A stretch of DNA of 64,000 nucleotides from Bradyrhizobium hipponense (lineage in GTDB: Bacteria > Pseudomonadota > Alphaproteobacteria > Rhizobiales > Xanthobacteraceae), in contig NZ_VSTH01000127.1 of NCBI RefSeq assembly GCF_008123965.1, positions 28,601 to 92,600 on the forward strand, given 5' to 3'. Under the pieces are notes generated by a model. That model saw nothing but the letters and a program-made list of their open reading frames with translations. It had not been told where the DNA came from and ran no database searches. Shown piece after piece: positions 8,207 to 18,226 of this stretch. The translations under genes and the position numbers were made by a program. Numbering within the stretch: the stretch's first letter is position 1; every line of letters starts with the position of its first letter.

Positions 8207-10474
8207 ATGCAGTGGAGCCTGCTCCGAACGGTCGATCTTGTCCCCGCGGCGCTTGTCCTCACCACGATTGCGGCCGGTGCCGAGGGCGGCAAATCGGCCG
8301 CTCCCTCCGAATTCCTTTTGGTGGCGCAGATCGTGCTGCTGATTGCCGTCGGCCGCGGCCTCGGCGAGACCATGCAGCGCATCGGTCAGCCCTCGGTGAT
8401 GGGCGAGCTGCTCGCCGGCATCCTGCTCGGGCCGTCGCTGTTCGGCTGGATCTGGCCGGAGGCGCAGCAGGCGATCTTCCCCAGGGCGCCCGAGCAGAAG
8501 GCGATGATCGACGGCATCGCCCAATTCGGCATCCTGCTGCTGTTGCTGCTGACCGGCATGGAGACCGACCTCAAGCTGGTCAGGAAGGTCGGCAAAGCCG
8601 CGATCGCGATCTCGATCGCCGGCATCCTCGTGCCCTTCGCCTGCGGTTTTGCGCTCGGCGAGTTCCTGCCCGATGCGCTGCTGCCCAATCCGCAAGCCCG
8701 CCTGGTGGCCTCGCTGTTCATGGGCACGGCGCTGTCGATCTCCTCGGTGAAGATCGTCGCGATGGTCGTGCGCGAGATGAACTTCATGCGCCGCAATGTC
8801 GGCCAGATCATCGTCGCGACCGCCGTGATCGACGACACCATCGGCTGGATCATCATCGCGGTCATCTTCAGCCTGGCCTCGCAGGGCACGCTGGATGTCG
8901 CCTCCCTCGCCAAGGCGGTGCTCGGCACGCTCGCCTTCCTCGCCGTCAGCTTCACCATCGGCCGCCGGCTGGTGTTCCAGCTGATCCGCTGGGCCAACGA
9001 CACGCTCGTCAGCACCGCCCCGGTCGTCACGGTGATCCTGCTGCTGATGGGCGCGATGGCGCTGATCACGCATCTGATCGGCGTCCACACGGTGCTCGGC
9101 GCCTTCGTCGCCGGCATCCTGGTCGGGGAATCGCCGATCCTGACGCGGCAGATCGACGAGCGCCTGCGCGGGCTGATCTCGAGCTTCTTCATGCCGGTGT
9201 TCTTCGGCCTTGCCGGGCTCAGCGCCGATCTGTCGGTGCTCCGCGACCCCAATCTCCTGATGCTCACCGGCCTGCTGGTCGTGATCGCCAGTGTCGGCAA
9301 GTTCGGCGGCGCGTTCGTCGGCGGCACCCTGGGCGGCCTGAACTATCGGGAGTCCCTGGCGCTCGCGAGCGGGATGAACGCGCGCGGCTCGACCGAGGTC
9401 ATCATCGCGACCATCGGCCTGTCCATCGGCGTGCTCAGCCAGAACCTGTTCACGATGATCGTGACCATGGCGATCCTGACGACGATGGCGATGCCGCCGA
9501 TGCTGCGCGCGGCGCTGGCGAAGCTACCGATGAGCGAAGACGAGAAGGGGCGCCTGGAGCGCGAGGAGTTCGAGAAGCGCGGTTTCGTCGCCAATCTCGA
9601 ACGTCCCCTGCTGGCGGTGGACGAGAGCGTCAACGCCACCTTCGCCGCACATATCGCGGGCCTGATCGCCGGCAAGCGCGGCCTGCCGATCACCGTCCTG
9701 CATATCGGCAAGCGCGCCGAGGAGCAGGAGAAGGGCCGCGGCGCAGAAGAGAGCCACGAAGCCGTGGTGAAGAAGGCCGCCGGAGCCTTGTCGGCCCATG
9801 GCGAGGGCGACGCCGGCAGCGTCGATGTCGTCACGCGGGCGAGGCGCGCGGAGCTCGGCGAGACCATCGCCGCCGAAGCGCGCAAGGGCTTTGATCTCCT
9901 TGTCGTCGGCGTCGGCAAGATCACCGCCGCCAAGGACCGCTTCGACCAGACGATCGAGGACATCGCCGCCGGGTTCGAAGGTCCGCTCGCGATCGTGGCG
10001 GCCAAGGGCAAGCATTTGAAGCAGCCGACGCCGGACGCCCTCAACATCCTCGTTCCCATCTCCGGCAGCGGTGTCTCGAAGCGCGGCGCGGAAGTCGCGG
10101 TCGCACTGGCACAGGCCGGATCAGGCTCGCTCCGGGTGATCTATGTGGCGACGACGCGGGACAAGGGCGCGCAGCGCGGCGCGTCCCGCGGGCTGAGCCA
10201 GGAGGAAGGTATCCTGAAGGACGCCAGCGACCTCGCCGCCCGTTACGACGTCGACATCACCACGACCTTGCGCGTGAACCGCGCGCCGGAAGCTGCGATT
10301 CTGCGCGAGATCGACACCACCGACGTCGATCTCGTGGTGATGGGCGTCGACCGCATCCAGGCGGATCATCTCTCCTTCGGTGGCGTCGCCGGCGCCGTGC
10401 TCGGGCGGTCGAAGGTCTCGGTGCTGCTGGTTTCGAGCGGCGAGGCGCAGCAGGCGCCGGCGGAGAAGGCGTGA
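8207..10474 (+). CDS. CPA2 cation:proton antiporter with two Usp domains
   Basis: A 755-residue inner-membrane protein. An N-terminal hydrophobic segment is followed by the Na/H exchanger domain (about residues 40-430). Its features include GQPSVMGELLAGILLGPSLFG and the AVIDDTIGW segment, whose paired aspartates are the expected ion site of CPA2 antiporters. The C-terminal half has two universal-stress-protein-like domains: about 465-605, starting PLLAVDESVNATF and containing LLVVGVGK, and 612-750, starting NILVPISGSGVSKRGAEVA and containing VVMGVDRIQADHLSFGGVAGAVLGRS. There is no TrkA-N/RCK domain, unlike KefB/C. Probable K+ or Na+/H+ exchange regulated by nucleotide binding to the Usp part. 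Confidence 0.92.
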   Translation: MQWSLLRTVDLVPAALVLTTIAAGAEGGKSAAPSEFLLVAQIVLLIAVGRGLGETMQRIGQPSVMGELLAGILLGPSLFGWIWPEAQQAIFPRAPEQKAMIDGIAQFGILLLLLLTGMETDLKLVRKVGKAAIAISIAGILVPFACGFALGEFLPDALLPNPQARLVASLFMGTALSISSVKIVAMVVREMNFMRRNVGQIIVATAVIDDTIGWIIIAVIFSLASQGTLDVASLAKAVLGTLAFLAVSFTIGRRLVFQLIRWANDTLVSTAPVVTVILLLMGAMALITHLIGVHTVLGAFVAGILVGESPILTRQIDERLRGLISSFFMPVFFGLAGLSADLSVLRDPNLLMLTGLLVVIASVGKFGGAFVGGTLGGLNYRESLALASGMNARGSTEVIIATIGLSIGVLSQNLFTMIVTMAILTTMAMPPMLRAALAKLPMSEDEKGRLEREEFEKRGFVANLERPLLAVDESVNATFAAHIAGLIAGKRGLPITVLHIGKRAEEQEKGRGAEESHEAVVKKAAGALSAHGEGDAGSVDVVTRARRAELGETIAAEARKGFDLLVVGVGKITAAKDRFDQTIEDIAAGFEGPLAIVAAKGKHLKQPTPDALNILVPISGSGVSKRGAEVAVALAQAGSGSLRVIYVATTRDKGAQRGASRGLSQEEGILKDASDLAARYDVDITTTLRVNRAPEAAILREIDTTDVDLVVMGVDRIQADHLSFGGVAGAVLGRSKVSVLLVSSGEAQQAPAEKA

Positions 10475-10485
10475 AGGCCGGTACA

Positions 10486-10606
10486 CTCCCTCTCCCGCTT
10501 GCGGGAGAGGGCAGGGGAGAGGGTGTCTCCTCATTGGGACACTCCCGATGAGGAGAGAGCCCTCACCCGGCGCTTCGCGCCGACCTCTCCCGCAAGCGGG
10601 AGAGGT
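10486..10606. repeat. Palindromic intergenic repeat, family B copy 2
   Basis: Located between the antiporter stop and the RND pump gene end. It carries CCCTCTCCCGCTTGCGGGAG and CTCTCCCGCAAGCGGGAGAG modules with the CCTCACCCGGCGCTTCGCGC spacer, the same architecture as 497-616. As it lies between convergent genes, its stems could also act in transcription termination, but there is no T-tract. Confidence 0.85.
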
Positions 10607-10645
10607 TGCAGCGAGTTCGTGGCCGCACGATCTGCCAAACTTGCT

Positions 10646-13600
10646 TTAGGACTTCACCTCCGCCACCGGCTGCGCCTTCGGCGACTTCTTCGACGCGCGC
10701 CAGTTCTCGAAGCGCTGCACCACCACGAAGAAGGCCGGCACGAACAGCACCGCAAGGCAGGTCGAGGCCAGCATGCCCGAGAATACGGTGATGCCGATCG
10801 ACTTGCGCGCACTGGCGCCGGCGCCCGTTGCGAGCACCAGCGGAACCACGCCGAGGATGAAGGCGAACGAGGTCATCAGGATCGGGCGGAAACGGGCGCG
10901 CGCCGCCTCGATCGCGGACTCCAGCACCGGCTTGCCGTCGCGCCCGTGCAGCTCAAGCCCGACCTCGACGATCAGGATGGCGTTCTTGGCCGACAGCGCG
11001 ATCAGCAGGATCAAGCCGATCTGGCAGTAGAGATTATTATCGATCTTTAACGCGTTGAGGATCAGCATCGGCCCGATCAGCGACAGCGGCACCGCCAGGA
11101 TCACCGAGATCGGCGCGTACCAGCTCTCGTACTGGCCGGCGAGCACGAGATAGACCAGCAGCATGGCAAGCCCGAACACCCAGTAGATCTGGTTGGAGAC
11201 CGCCTTCTCCTGATACGACATCGCAGTCCATTCGAAGCCGGTGCCCGGCGGCAGCGTCTTGTCTGCGATCTCTTCCATCAGTTGCAGCGACTGGCCGGAT
11301 GAATAGCCCTGCGCCGGCAGACCGACGATGGTTGAGGATGGATAGAGGTTGTACAGGCTGATCAGCGACGGGCCCGTCGCCGCCGTGATCTTGGCGACGG
11401 TGCCGATCGGGATCATGTCGCCGTTCGAGTTGCGCACCTGCATGTTGGCGATGTCGCGCTCGGTGACGCGGAACGCCGGATCGGCCTGGGTGTACACCTG
11501 GAACACGCGGCCGAACTTGTTGAACTGGTTGACATAGGACGAGCCGAGATAGGTCGACAGCGCCGCGAACACCTGATCGGTCGTCACGTGCAGCGTCTGG
11601 GTCTTGATGCGATCGATCTCGACGTTGAACTGCGGCACCGAAGAGCGGAACGAGGACTGCACCCGCTGCAGCGCGCTCTGGCTCTGGGCGTTAGAGACCA
11701 TCGCACCGGTGATGGCCTGGAGCTTTGCGAAATCGCTGTTGCCGTCGCGCAGCTCGACCTGCATCGAGAAGCCGGCCGCGTTGCCGATGCCCTGGATCGG
11801 GGGCGGCGGCAGCACCACCGTGCGCGCTTCCATGATGGTCGCGAGCTTGTCGTTCAGCCCGTACACCAGCGAGCGCAGGTCCTCGCCGGGTCCTTTGCGC
11901 GCCTCCCAGTCCTTCAGGATGATGTAGGCGACGCCGGCATTGGCCAGGCTCGCGCTGCTGTCGAGCGCGGAGATGCCGGCGATGGTGATGACCTGCTGGA
12001 CGCCCGGCGTCTCCTTGATCAGCTCGCTCGCTCTGTCGAGCACCGTCTGGGTTCGTTCCAGCGCGGCGCCATCGGGCAGCTGCACGGCGGCGATCAGATA
12101 GCCCTGGTCCTCGATCGGCAGGAAGCCGGTCGGCACCCGCGACAGGCCATAGCCGCCGATCCCGATCAGCACCAGTGCGATCGCAACCGAGATCGTGCTG
12201 TTCCTGCACAGCACGCCAATGAGCCGCGTGTAGCCCCGCTCGAGCCTGTTATAGACCGCGTTGAAGCCGCGGTAGAAGAAATTGCGCTGCTCCGGCGGCA
12301 CCGTCGGCCGCAGCCAGAGCGCGCATTGCGTCGGCTTCAAGGTGGCAGCGTTGATGGCACTGAGCAGCGCGGTCGCGGCGATCACCAGCGCGAATTGCGA
12401 ATAGATCCGCCCGGTGAGGCCGGCGAGGAACGACGCCGGCAGAAACACCCAGATCAGCACCAGGGTGATGCCGACGATCGGCGCGAATAGCTGGTCCATC
12501 GCCTTGATCGCGGCGTCGTGGCCGTTCATGCCCTGCTCGATGTTGTGGGCGGCGCCCTCGACCACGACGATGGCGTCGTCGACCACGATGCCGATTGCCA
12601 GCACGATCGCAAACAGCGTCGACATGTTGATGGTGAAGCCGAGCGCCGCCATCGCGGCGAAGGCGCCGATGATGGTGACCGGCACCGTCGTCGCCGGCAC
12701 CAGCATGGCGCGCCAGTCCTGCAGGAACACCAGGATCACGACCAGCACCAGGAGGCCAGCCTCGATCAGGGTCATGTAGACCTCGTGCACCGAGGCCTCG
12801 ACGAATTTGGTGGTGTCGAACGGCGTGTCGTATTTGATGCCTTCCGGGAACCGCTTGGCGAGCTCCGCCATCTTCTTCTCGACGGCCTGCTCGACCTGAA
12901 GCGCGTTGGCGCCGGGCGATTGGAACACGCCGATGCCGGTGGCGGGCTGCTTGTTGAGCGAGAAGATCTGGCTGTAGGTCTGCGCGCCGAGCTCAACCCA
13001 GCCGACGTCGCGCACCCGCGTGACGTCGCCGCTAGTGCCTGATTTGACGATGATGTTCTCGAACTGGCCGGTGTCGTCGAGCCGGCCGTTGACGTTGAGC
13101 GTGTACTGGAATGCCTGGCCGGGTGGCGTCGGCGGCGCACCGACCTGGCCGGCCGAGACCTGCTGGCTCTGCTGCTGGATCGCCTGGATGACATCCTGCG
13201 GCACGAGGCCACGGACTTGCAGTTTGTTCGGATCGAGCCACACCCGCATCGAATATTGGCCGGCGCCGAACACCGTGACGTTGCCGACGCCGGGCAGGCG
13301 CGAAAGCTCGTCGCGGATGTTGATGGTGGCGTAGTTGCTCAAGTAGAGGCTGTCGAACCGGGAGTCCGGCGAGGTCAGCGTCACGAACAGCAGGATCGAG
13401 GTCGACTTCTTCTGGACGGTGACCCCTTGGTTCTGCACGGACGTCGGCAATTGCGACAGCGCGCTGGAGACGCGATTCTGCACCAGTACCTGCGCGAAGT
13501 TGAGGTCAGTGCCGATCTTGAAAGTGACGGTTAGCGTGTAGGTGCCGTCGGAGCCGCTATAGGACTGCATGTAGAGCATGTCCTCGACGCCGTTGACCTG

Positions 13601-13804
13601 TTGTTCTATCGGCAAGGCAACCGTGTCGATCACGGTCTTGGCGCTGGCGCCGGGATAGCGCGTGGTCACCTGCACCGTCGGTGGCACCACGTCGGGATAT
13701 TGCGCGATCGCGAGGTTGAACAGCGCGACCCCGCCGACCAGGATCATCAGTAGCGCGATGACGTTCGAGAGGACCGGCCGCTCGATGAAGAATTTTGAGA
13801 TCAT
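10646..13804 (-). CDS. RND multidrug efflux pump, inner-membrane subunit (HAE1)
   Basis: A 1052-residue proton-driven drug exporter of the AcrB/MexB type. It starts MISKFFIERPVLSNVIAL and shows the classical 'IAQYPDVVPPTVQV' periplasmic entry. TM4 carries the proton-relay aspartates (AIGIVVDDAIVVVEGAAHNI), and late helices include GLILLIALSAKNAILIVE. Length and the two repeated halves (12 TM in total) are standard. It is downstream of its periplasmic adaptor with a 12-bp gap, forming an operon. No TolC-type outer-membrane gene is adjacent, so a shared OMF is probably used. Substrates unknown. Confidence 0.96.
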   Translation of the reverse strand: MISKFFIERPVLSNVIALLMILVGGVALFNLAIAQYPDVVPPTVQVTTRYPGASAKTVIDTVALPIEQQVNGVEDMLYMQSYSGSDGTYTLTVTFKIGTDLNFAQVLVQNRVSSALSQLPTSVQNQGVTVQKKSTSILLFVTLTSPDSRFDSLYLSNYATINIRDELSRLPGVGNVTVFGAGQYSMRVWLDPNKLQVRGLVPQDVIQAIQQQSQQVSAGQVGAPPTPPGQAFQYTLNVNGRLDDTGQFENIIVKSGTSGDVTRVRDVGWVELGAQTYSQIFSLNKQPATGIGVFQSPGANALQVEQAVEKKMAELAKRFPEGIKYDTPFDTTKFVEASVHEVYMTLIEAGLLVLVVILVFLQDWRAMLVPATTVPVTIIGAFAAMAALGFTINMSTLFAIVLAIGIVVDDAIVVVEGAAHNIEQGMNGHDAAIKAMDQLFAPIVGITLVLIWVFLPASFLAGLTGRIYSQFALVIAATALLSAINAATLKPTQCALWLRPTVPPEQRNFFYRGFNAVYNRLERGYTRLIGVLCRNSTISVAIALVLIGIGGYGLSRVPTGFLPIEDQGYLIAAVQLPDGAALERTQTVLDRASELIKETPGVQQVITIAGISALDSSASLANAGVAYIILKDWEARKGPGEDLRSLVYGLNDKLATIMEARTVVLPPPPIQGIGNAAGFSMQVELRDGNSDFAKLQAITGAMVSNAQSQSALQRVQSSFRSSVPQFNVEIDRIKTQTLHVTTDQVFAALSTYLGSSYVNQFNKFGRVFQVYTQADPAFRVTERDIANMQVRNSNGDMIPIGTVAKITAATGPSLISLYNLYPSSTIVGLPAQGYSSGQSLQLMEEIADKTLPPGTGFEWTAMSYQEKAVSNQIYWVFGLAMLLVYLVLAGQYESWYAPISVILAVPLSLIGPMLILNALKIDNNLYCQIGLILLIALSAKNAILIVEVGLELHGRDGKPVLESAIEAARARFRPILMTSFAFILGVVPLVLATGAGASARKSIGITVFSGMLASTCLAVLFVPAFFVVVQRFENWRASKKSPKAQPVAEVKS

Positions 13805-13816
13805 GGCCGGCGGCTC

Positions 13817-15010
13817 CTACTTGGCAGACGCCTGCGGCTGCTCGATCTTTGTGACTTGCGGGTCGATCTTCTGGCCGGGGATCACCCGCAGCAGCCCTGC
13901 GATGACGACGCGGTCGTCCGGCTTCAGGCCGCTTTCGATCACGCGCAGGCCGTTGTCGACGGGACCGATCTGCACCTTGCGCTGCTCGACGGTGTTGTCC
14001 TTGCCGACCACGAGCAGATAGCGGCCGCCCTGGTCGCTGCCGAGCGCGGTGTCCGGCACGAGCAGGGCCGCTTGATCCTGATCGAAGGGCACGCGGACGC
14101 GGACGAAATAACCAGGCAGCAACACGCGCTTGTCGTTGGGCACGAGGCCGCGCACCGCAAGCGTGCCGGTCGAGGTGTTGAGGGTGGGCGAGACATAGTC
14201 GAGGTGGCCTTCATGCGGATAGCCGGACTCGGTCTGCAGGCCGACCTGGATCGGGAATTGCTTGAGGTCAGTAGGCGTAAGACCCCGTCGGGCCGCCTCG
14301 GCGCGAATGCGCAGCACGTCCTGCTCGTTGACGGTGAAGTTCACATAGATCGGGTCCATCGCGACGATGGTCGCGAGCTGGGTCGGGGAGGAGACGCCGA
14401 CGAGTTCGCCGATCGAGACCATGTGCGCGCTGACGATGCCGTCGAATGGCGCGCTCACCTTGGTGTAGCCGTAATTGACCTCGGCGAGCCTGGTATTGAC
14501 TTGGGCCTGCTGGAGAGTCGCCTGAGCGTTGTCGCGAGTCGATGTCGAGGTGTCGAGGGTGGACTGCGAGACCGCCTGGCGCTGCACGAGCTCGGCCTGC
14601 CGCTTGAAATCGGCTTCGGCCTGCTTGACCGTGGCCTGCGCACCGGCTTCGGCTGCCTGCGCCTGGTCCAGCTTGAGCTTGTAAGTCTCCGGCTCGATCG
14701 TGAACAGCTGGGTGCCTTGTTTGACGAAGGTGCCGTCCTGGTAATCGATCGATTGCAGAAAGCCCTGCACGCGGGCCACGAGATCGACGCTCTTGATTGG
14801 CGCCGTGTTACCGGTGGCTTCGACATAGCGCGTCACCGCCCGCTGCACCGGCGCGGCGACATCCACCTTGGGCGGGGGCGGGGCGACGAAAGTGTTCTTG
14901 TCCTCGCAGCCGGCGAGCGCGATCACGGCCATCATGGCGGCCAGCGCCCGCCCGATATGTCTCCACTCACCATTGCGTCGTGCGGGAGATGCGGAATTCG
15001 CGCAGGTCAT
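13817..15010 (-). CDS. RND efflux periplasmic adaptor, lipoprotein
   Basis: A 397-residue membrane-fusion protein. A signal peptide ends in the lipobox VIALAGC (lipidated C35). Then come the lipoyl half-motifs (IKSVDLVARVQGFLQSIDYQDGTFVKQG and later APFDGIVSAHMVSIGELV), a coiled-coil hairpin (about residues 110-175, rich in Q/A: AEADFKRQAELVQRQAVSQS) and the beta-barrel domain. I chose ATG 15010 because it gives a proper lipoprotein signal. The open frame extends to 15331 but the extra residues resemble no known domain. Cotranscribed with the RND pump. Confidence 0.95.
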   Translation of the reverse strand: MTCANSASPARRNGEWRHIGRALAAMMAVIALAGCEDKNTFVAPPPPKVDVAAPVQRAVTRYVEATGNTAPIKSVDLVARVQGFLQSIDYQDGTFVKQGTQLFTIEPETYKLKLDQAQAAEAGAQATVKQAEADFKRQAELVQRQAVSQSTLDTSTSTRDNAQATLQQAQVNTRLAEVNYGYTKVSAPFDGIVSAHMVSIGELVGVSSPTQLATIVAMDPIYVNFTVNEQDVLRIRAEAARRGLTPTDLKQFPIQVGLQTESGYPHEGHLDYVSPTLNTSTGTLAVRGLVPNDKRVLLPGYFVRVRVPFDQDQAALLVPDTALGSDQGGRYLLVVGKDNTVEQRKVQIGPVDNGLRVIESGLKPDDRVVIAGLLRVIPGQKIDPQVTKIEQPQASAK

Positions 15011-15424
15011 TCGATGGCCCCCGATTGCAGTCTGTCGGAGCGGCAGGCTAGCAACAAATGATCGGCCGTGGAACACCATAGCCATGGCAGCCAGGGGGCT
15101 TGCACTGCAAACAGTGGCATGGCCTTTGACAGGTTTGTCATGACGAGGCGCCACGCGGACAGCAGCCGCTTCATTGCTCGTGAGACCGATGACGGGACCG
15201 TTGCTGGCATCGAGCCAGTCGAGCGTATCGCGCGCGGTGACCGCCAGCGGTCGCAAGGTCAATCCGGCCTCGTCTGCTGGCGACCTATCGCGCGTGAGGA
15301 AGCCCACGAAGTCGGGCAGGGGCAGTCCCATCGGAAGCGATCGCGGGCGCCCAGCGCATGAGGTCGTTCCCTTCCAGGAACGTCCAGTAGCATCGATCCG
15401 CTCCGCCTGCGGCCGATCAATCTT
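15011..15424. other. Intergenic region, no supported gene
   Basis: 414 bp upstream of the efflux operon. Minus-strand reading continues open to 15331, in frame with the adaptor, but it would precede a perfectly good lipoprotein signal, so I regard it as non-coding or as a remnant. The efflux promoter should lie here. No regulator gene (TetR or AraC) is adjacent to the pump. Confidence 0.5.
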
Positions 15425-16498
15425 TCACCGCTCCTTGATCTCCGCGTACTTCGCCAGCGCCCGTTCGAACTTCCTGTTGAACAGCCACATGGCGCCGAGA
15501 ATTTCGCGGAAGCTTGGCGAGGTCCGCGACCTGTCGGCCTGTCCGAATGCGAAGATGCTGTTGTTGCGCAGATGCTTCATGATGGTGGGACTAGACACCC
15601 TGTAGTCCAGCAGATTGCCAGATTTGAGCGCTGAACGTGTCGGGGTGGGAATGATCTGGATCAGCTCGAACAGCTTCATCTGGTCGATCGGATCGGGCAG
15701 CGTCTTCACGATCACGGGGATCTCCGCGAAAAGCTCGGCATGCGCATTCATGAGGCCGTCTCGCACCGCGGTCCAATGGTTGAAGCGGTGATCGGTGCCG
15801 CGGGCGCGCGCCTCTTCCTTGTCGTCGCGCGCGTTCAGCTCGGGATCGGCCGCGGCGACCGCAGGCTTGATGGCCTCCCATTTCCGGCGTCCGTTACGGT
15901 CTTCGGACGGGCCGGTCTGAAGACTGCCCATATAGGTGTTCGAGCGCCCGTTGCGGACATTCTGCTTGCCGTTGGTCTCCGCAAAGAACAGCCCGAGGCT
16001 GATCCGGCCGGCCGCTTCGGCGTGAACCGGGGCCAGCCCCTTGGCGCGCGCGATCGCAACCGCAAGATCGACGACGTCCTTGAACGGCGTTGCCGAGGCT
16101 TGCGCGCCGGCAGGTGGCGCCTCCATCAGGTCGAACAGCCGTCCGTATTCGTCGATCAGCGGTTCGATGTCGGCGTCGAAATAGGCTGGTGGAATTTCGA
16201 ACTTGTTCGGCCTTCCGATCCTGGACGGCATGGCGTCAGTGAGATCCTTGTAGGTGCTGATCACCGCGACCCGCGCCAGATAGATCGCCTGTCCGGGCAG
16301 GTTTGGCAGCGGCTGCTTCGACTCGATCTGGTTGCGCCGCTCGGCAAGGATCGATTTGAAATCGACGAGCGCGCGCTCGTAGGCGGCAAGCGCATCGGAT
16401 TGCCTGGCGGTGAGCGCATCCTTCTGTCCCATGGCGGGCGCCATGATGGCGAAGGCAACAGCCATGAAGGCTGCAACGGCAAGACGTCTCGGTCTCAT
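15425..16498 (-). CDS. Secreted protein of unknown function
   Basis: A 357-residue protein with a clear Sec signal peptide (MRPRRLAVAAFMAVAFAIMAPAMGQ, cleavage near residue 24). The mature part is soluble and rich in charged residues, with the segments PSRIGRPNKFEIPPAYFDAD, GLFFAETNGKQNVRNGRSNT and IPTPTRSALKSGNLLDYRVS. I do not recognise the family. The E-T-N-G-K and 'YMGSLQTG' patch faintly recalls glycan-active folds, but no catalytic motif can be defended. It ends about 410 bp before the RND operon and is probably a separate transcript. Confidence 0.75.
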   Translation of the reverse strand: MRPRRLAVAAFMAVAFAIMAPAMGQKDALTARQSDALAAYERALVDFKSILAERRNQIESKQPLPNLPGQAIYLARVAVISTYKDLTDAMPSRIGRPNKFEIPPAYFDADIEPLIDEYGRLFDLMEAPPAGAQASATPFKDVVDLAVAIARAKGLAPVHAEAAGRISLGLFFAETNGKQNVRNGRSNTYMGSLQTGPSEDRNGRRKWEAIKPAVAAADPELNARDDKEEARARGTDHRFNHWTAVRDGLMNAHAELFAEIPVIVKTLPDPIDQMKLFELIQIIPTPTRSALKSGNLLDYRVSSPTIMKHLRNNSIFAFGQADRSRTSPSFREILGAMWLFNRKFERALAKYAEIKER

Positions 16499-16626
16499 TG
16501 CCCGTTCCCCAAGGTCTGCGAAGGCCTTCCGATGAGGCCTGTCGATTCGATGGCCAAGGGGATCGTAAACATCGGATGCGAGGGCTGGCGAGATGCAAAT
16601 CCCCGCTCAACAGCAATTCTTCGCCG

Positions 16627-18120
16627 TCATGCCGCCGCACGATAGTCCGGAGCCGAAGCCAGGAACTTCGCGTAGGCATCCGCGTCCGGCGGCTGGAAGC
16701 GGCCTGCGAGCCCGCCACGCTTCTGTTCCTTGGTGCCGATGTCGGCCAGCAGCTCATCGAAATGGCGGTAGTGATAGGGCGCGACGCAAAGACCGCCGTA
16801 GACGCCGGCGGCCGGCCGCTCGACCCGCTTGAAGTGCAGCATCATCTCGATGTTCTCGCGCATCTGTTGCGCACTCGGCTGACGTGCGAGCTGACCGTCG
16901 GCATAACGGACCAGCCAGTTGGCGGCGAGGTCGGCGCAGAGCACGGTGCAGAATGAGGAGTTGAAGCCGACGAAGCCAAGATCCGGCAGGTCGGGATTGG
17001 CGATCAAGCGATAGAGCCGGTACTGCCCGTCCGCGTCGACCAGCTTTGCCTGATACGCGGCGGGCAGGAATGGCACGCCGAGCTTGTAGCCGATCGCGAG
17101 CAGCGCGACATCCGCAGCGACGCGCTCGCCGCCGCTCATCACGATGGTGTCGCCGTCATAATGATCGAAGCTGCCGAGCACGGCCTTGATGCGGCCGTCG
17201 GCCACCATCGGATAGAAGCCGGGCGTTGCGATCGGTACCGAGCAGTTGACGCCGTCCTCGATCCGCTCCTTCGGCACCATCTTGCATCGCTTCAGCTTGA
17301 GCTGCGTTTTCAACAGGCCCTCCAGCCCGCGCCAGTTCGCCCAGACCAACGGTGCGGCGATGCGGTGCGCAAGCCGCGACATCGCCCCGATACCCCAGCC
17401 CGGAAACATCTCCTCCTGGGCGCGGATGTAGAGGATGCGCTTGAAGTTCACGAGCCCGCCGATGAAATAAGGAATGCGCCAGACCGGCTCGCGCATCACG
17501 ATCGTCACCTCGCGTGCGCCTGCCTTCACGGCGTTCACCGCGATATCGGTCGCCGATTTCGATCCGCCGAGCACGACGACGCGGCGGCCTTTGGTCAGTG
17601 CCGGATCGTTGTATTTCGATGAATGGAGGACCTGTCCGCCCTTCGCCACAAACCCGTCTTTGCCGGCGCAGTGCAACTCCCGCGGCTCGTTGAATTGCCC
17701 GGTGCAGACCGCGACGAAGTCGAAATCTTCGATCGAGGCTGCGCCGTCCTTGTTGGTGAGCGCGAGCGTCCAGCCCGGCCTGCCGTCGGCGCGCCGCTCC
17801 ATGCCCGATACCCCGGTGTTGAGGCGCAGCATGGCGTCGAGGCCAAAACTCCGGGCATAGTCGCTGAGATAGGCATGGACCTGCGGCCCGGTCGGCCATT
17901 CCGGGTAGGAGTCGGGCATGGCGCGGTCAGTGTAGCGGTAGAGCTCCTTGGGGCTCTGGGTCTGCACCTCCGGATAGGAGCGCGCGGGCTCCCAGACGCC
18001 GCCGAGATCGCCGCTGCGCTCGACGATGGTGACTCGATGACCGCGAGTCGAGAACGCCTTGGCGGCGGCAAGGCCGGAGACGCCGGCGCCGATTACGCAG
18101 ACATACTTTGGACTGACCAT
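16627..18120 (-). CDS. Flavin-containing monooxygenase-like protein
   Basis: A 497-residue FAD/NADPH enzyme. The FAD-binding Rossmann motif is near the start (YVCVIGAGVSGLAAAKAFS, GAGVSG at residues 11-16), followed by GGVWEP. The FMO fingerprint region reads DFDFVAVCTGQFNEPR, and the NADPH-site Rossmann is VVVLGGSKSATDIAVNAV. It likely oxygenates a soft nucleophile (N or S) or acts as a Baeyer-Villiger enzyme; the substrate is unknown. ATG 18120 was chosen over the in-frame GTG at 18153 because the FMO domain begins immediately. About 100 bp downstream of the cupin gene on the same strand. Confidence 0.9.
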   Translation of the reverse strand: MVSPKYVCVIGAGVSGLAAAKAFSTRGHRVTIVERSGDLGGVWEPARSYPEVQTQSPKELYRYTDRAMPDSYPEWPTGPQVHAYLSDYARSFGLDAMLRLNTGVSGMERRADGRPGWTLALTNKDGAASIEDFDFVAVCTGQFNEPRELHCAGKDGFVAKGGQVLHSSKYNDPALTKGRRVVVLGGSKSATDIAVNAVKAGAREVTIVMREPVWRIPYFIGGLVNFKRILYIRAQEEMFPGWGIGAMSRLAHRIAAPLVWANWRGLEGLLKTQLKLKRCKMVPKERIEDGVNCSVPIATPGFYPMVADGRIKAVLGSFDHYDGDTIVMSGGERVAADVALLAIGYKLGVPFLPAAYQAKLVDADGQYRLYRLIANPDLPDLGFVGFNSSFCTVLCADLAANWLVRYADGQLARQPSAQQMRENIEMMLHFKRVERPAAGVYGGLCVAPYHYRHFDELLADIGTKEQKRGGLAGRFQPPDADAYAKFLASAPDYRAAA

Positions 18121-18226
18121 CGGATTGCTCGCAAATTCGAGTGTTCTGGGCACAGCAGGCCGCGTTCGGCCGCGCTGTACGGCCGCTCGACCTGCGACGA
18201 AGCAGAAATGGGAGGAGGCCGGCCGC

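Noticed and set aside
13817..15331. Longer adaptor protein starting at 15331
   Set aside because: The extra N-terminal residues have no homology that I recognise and would bury the lipoprotein signal that starts at 15010.
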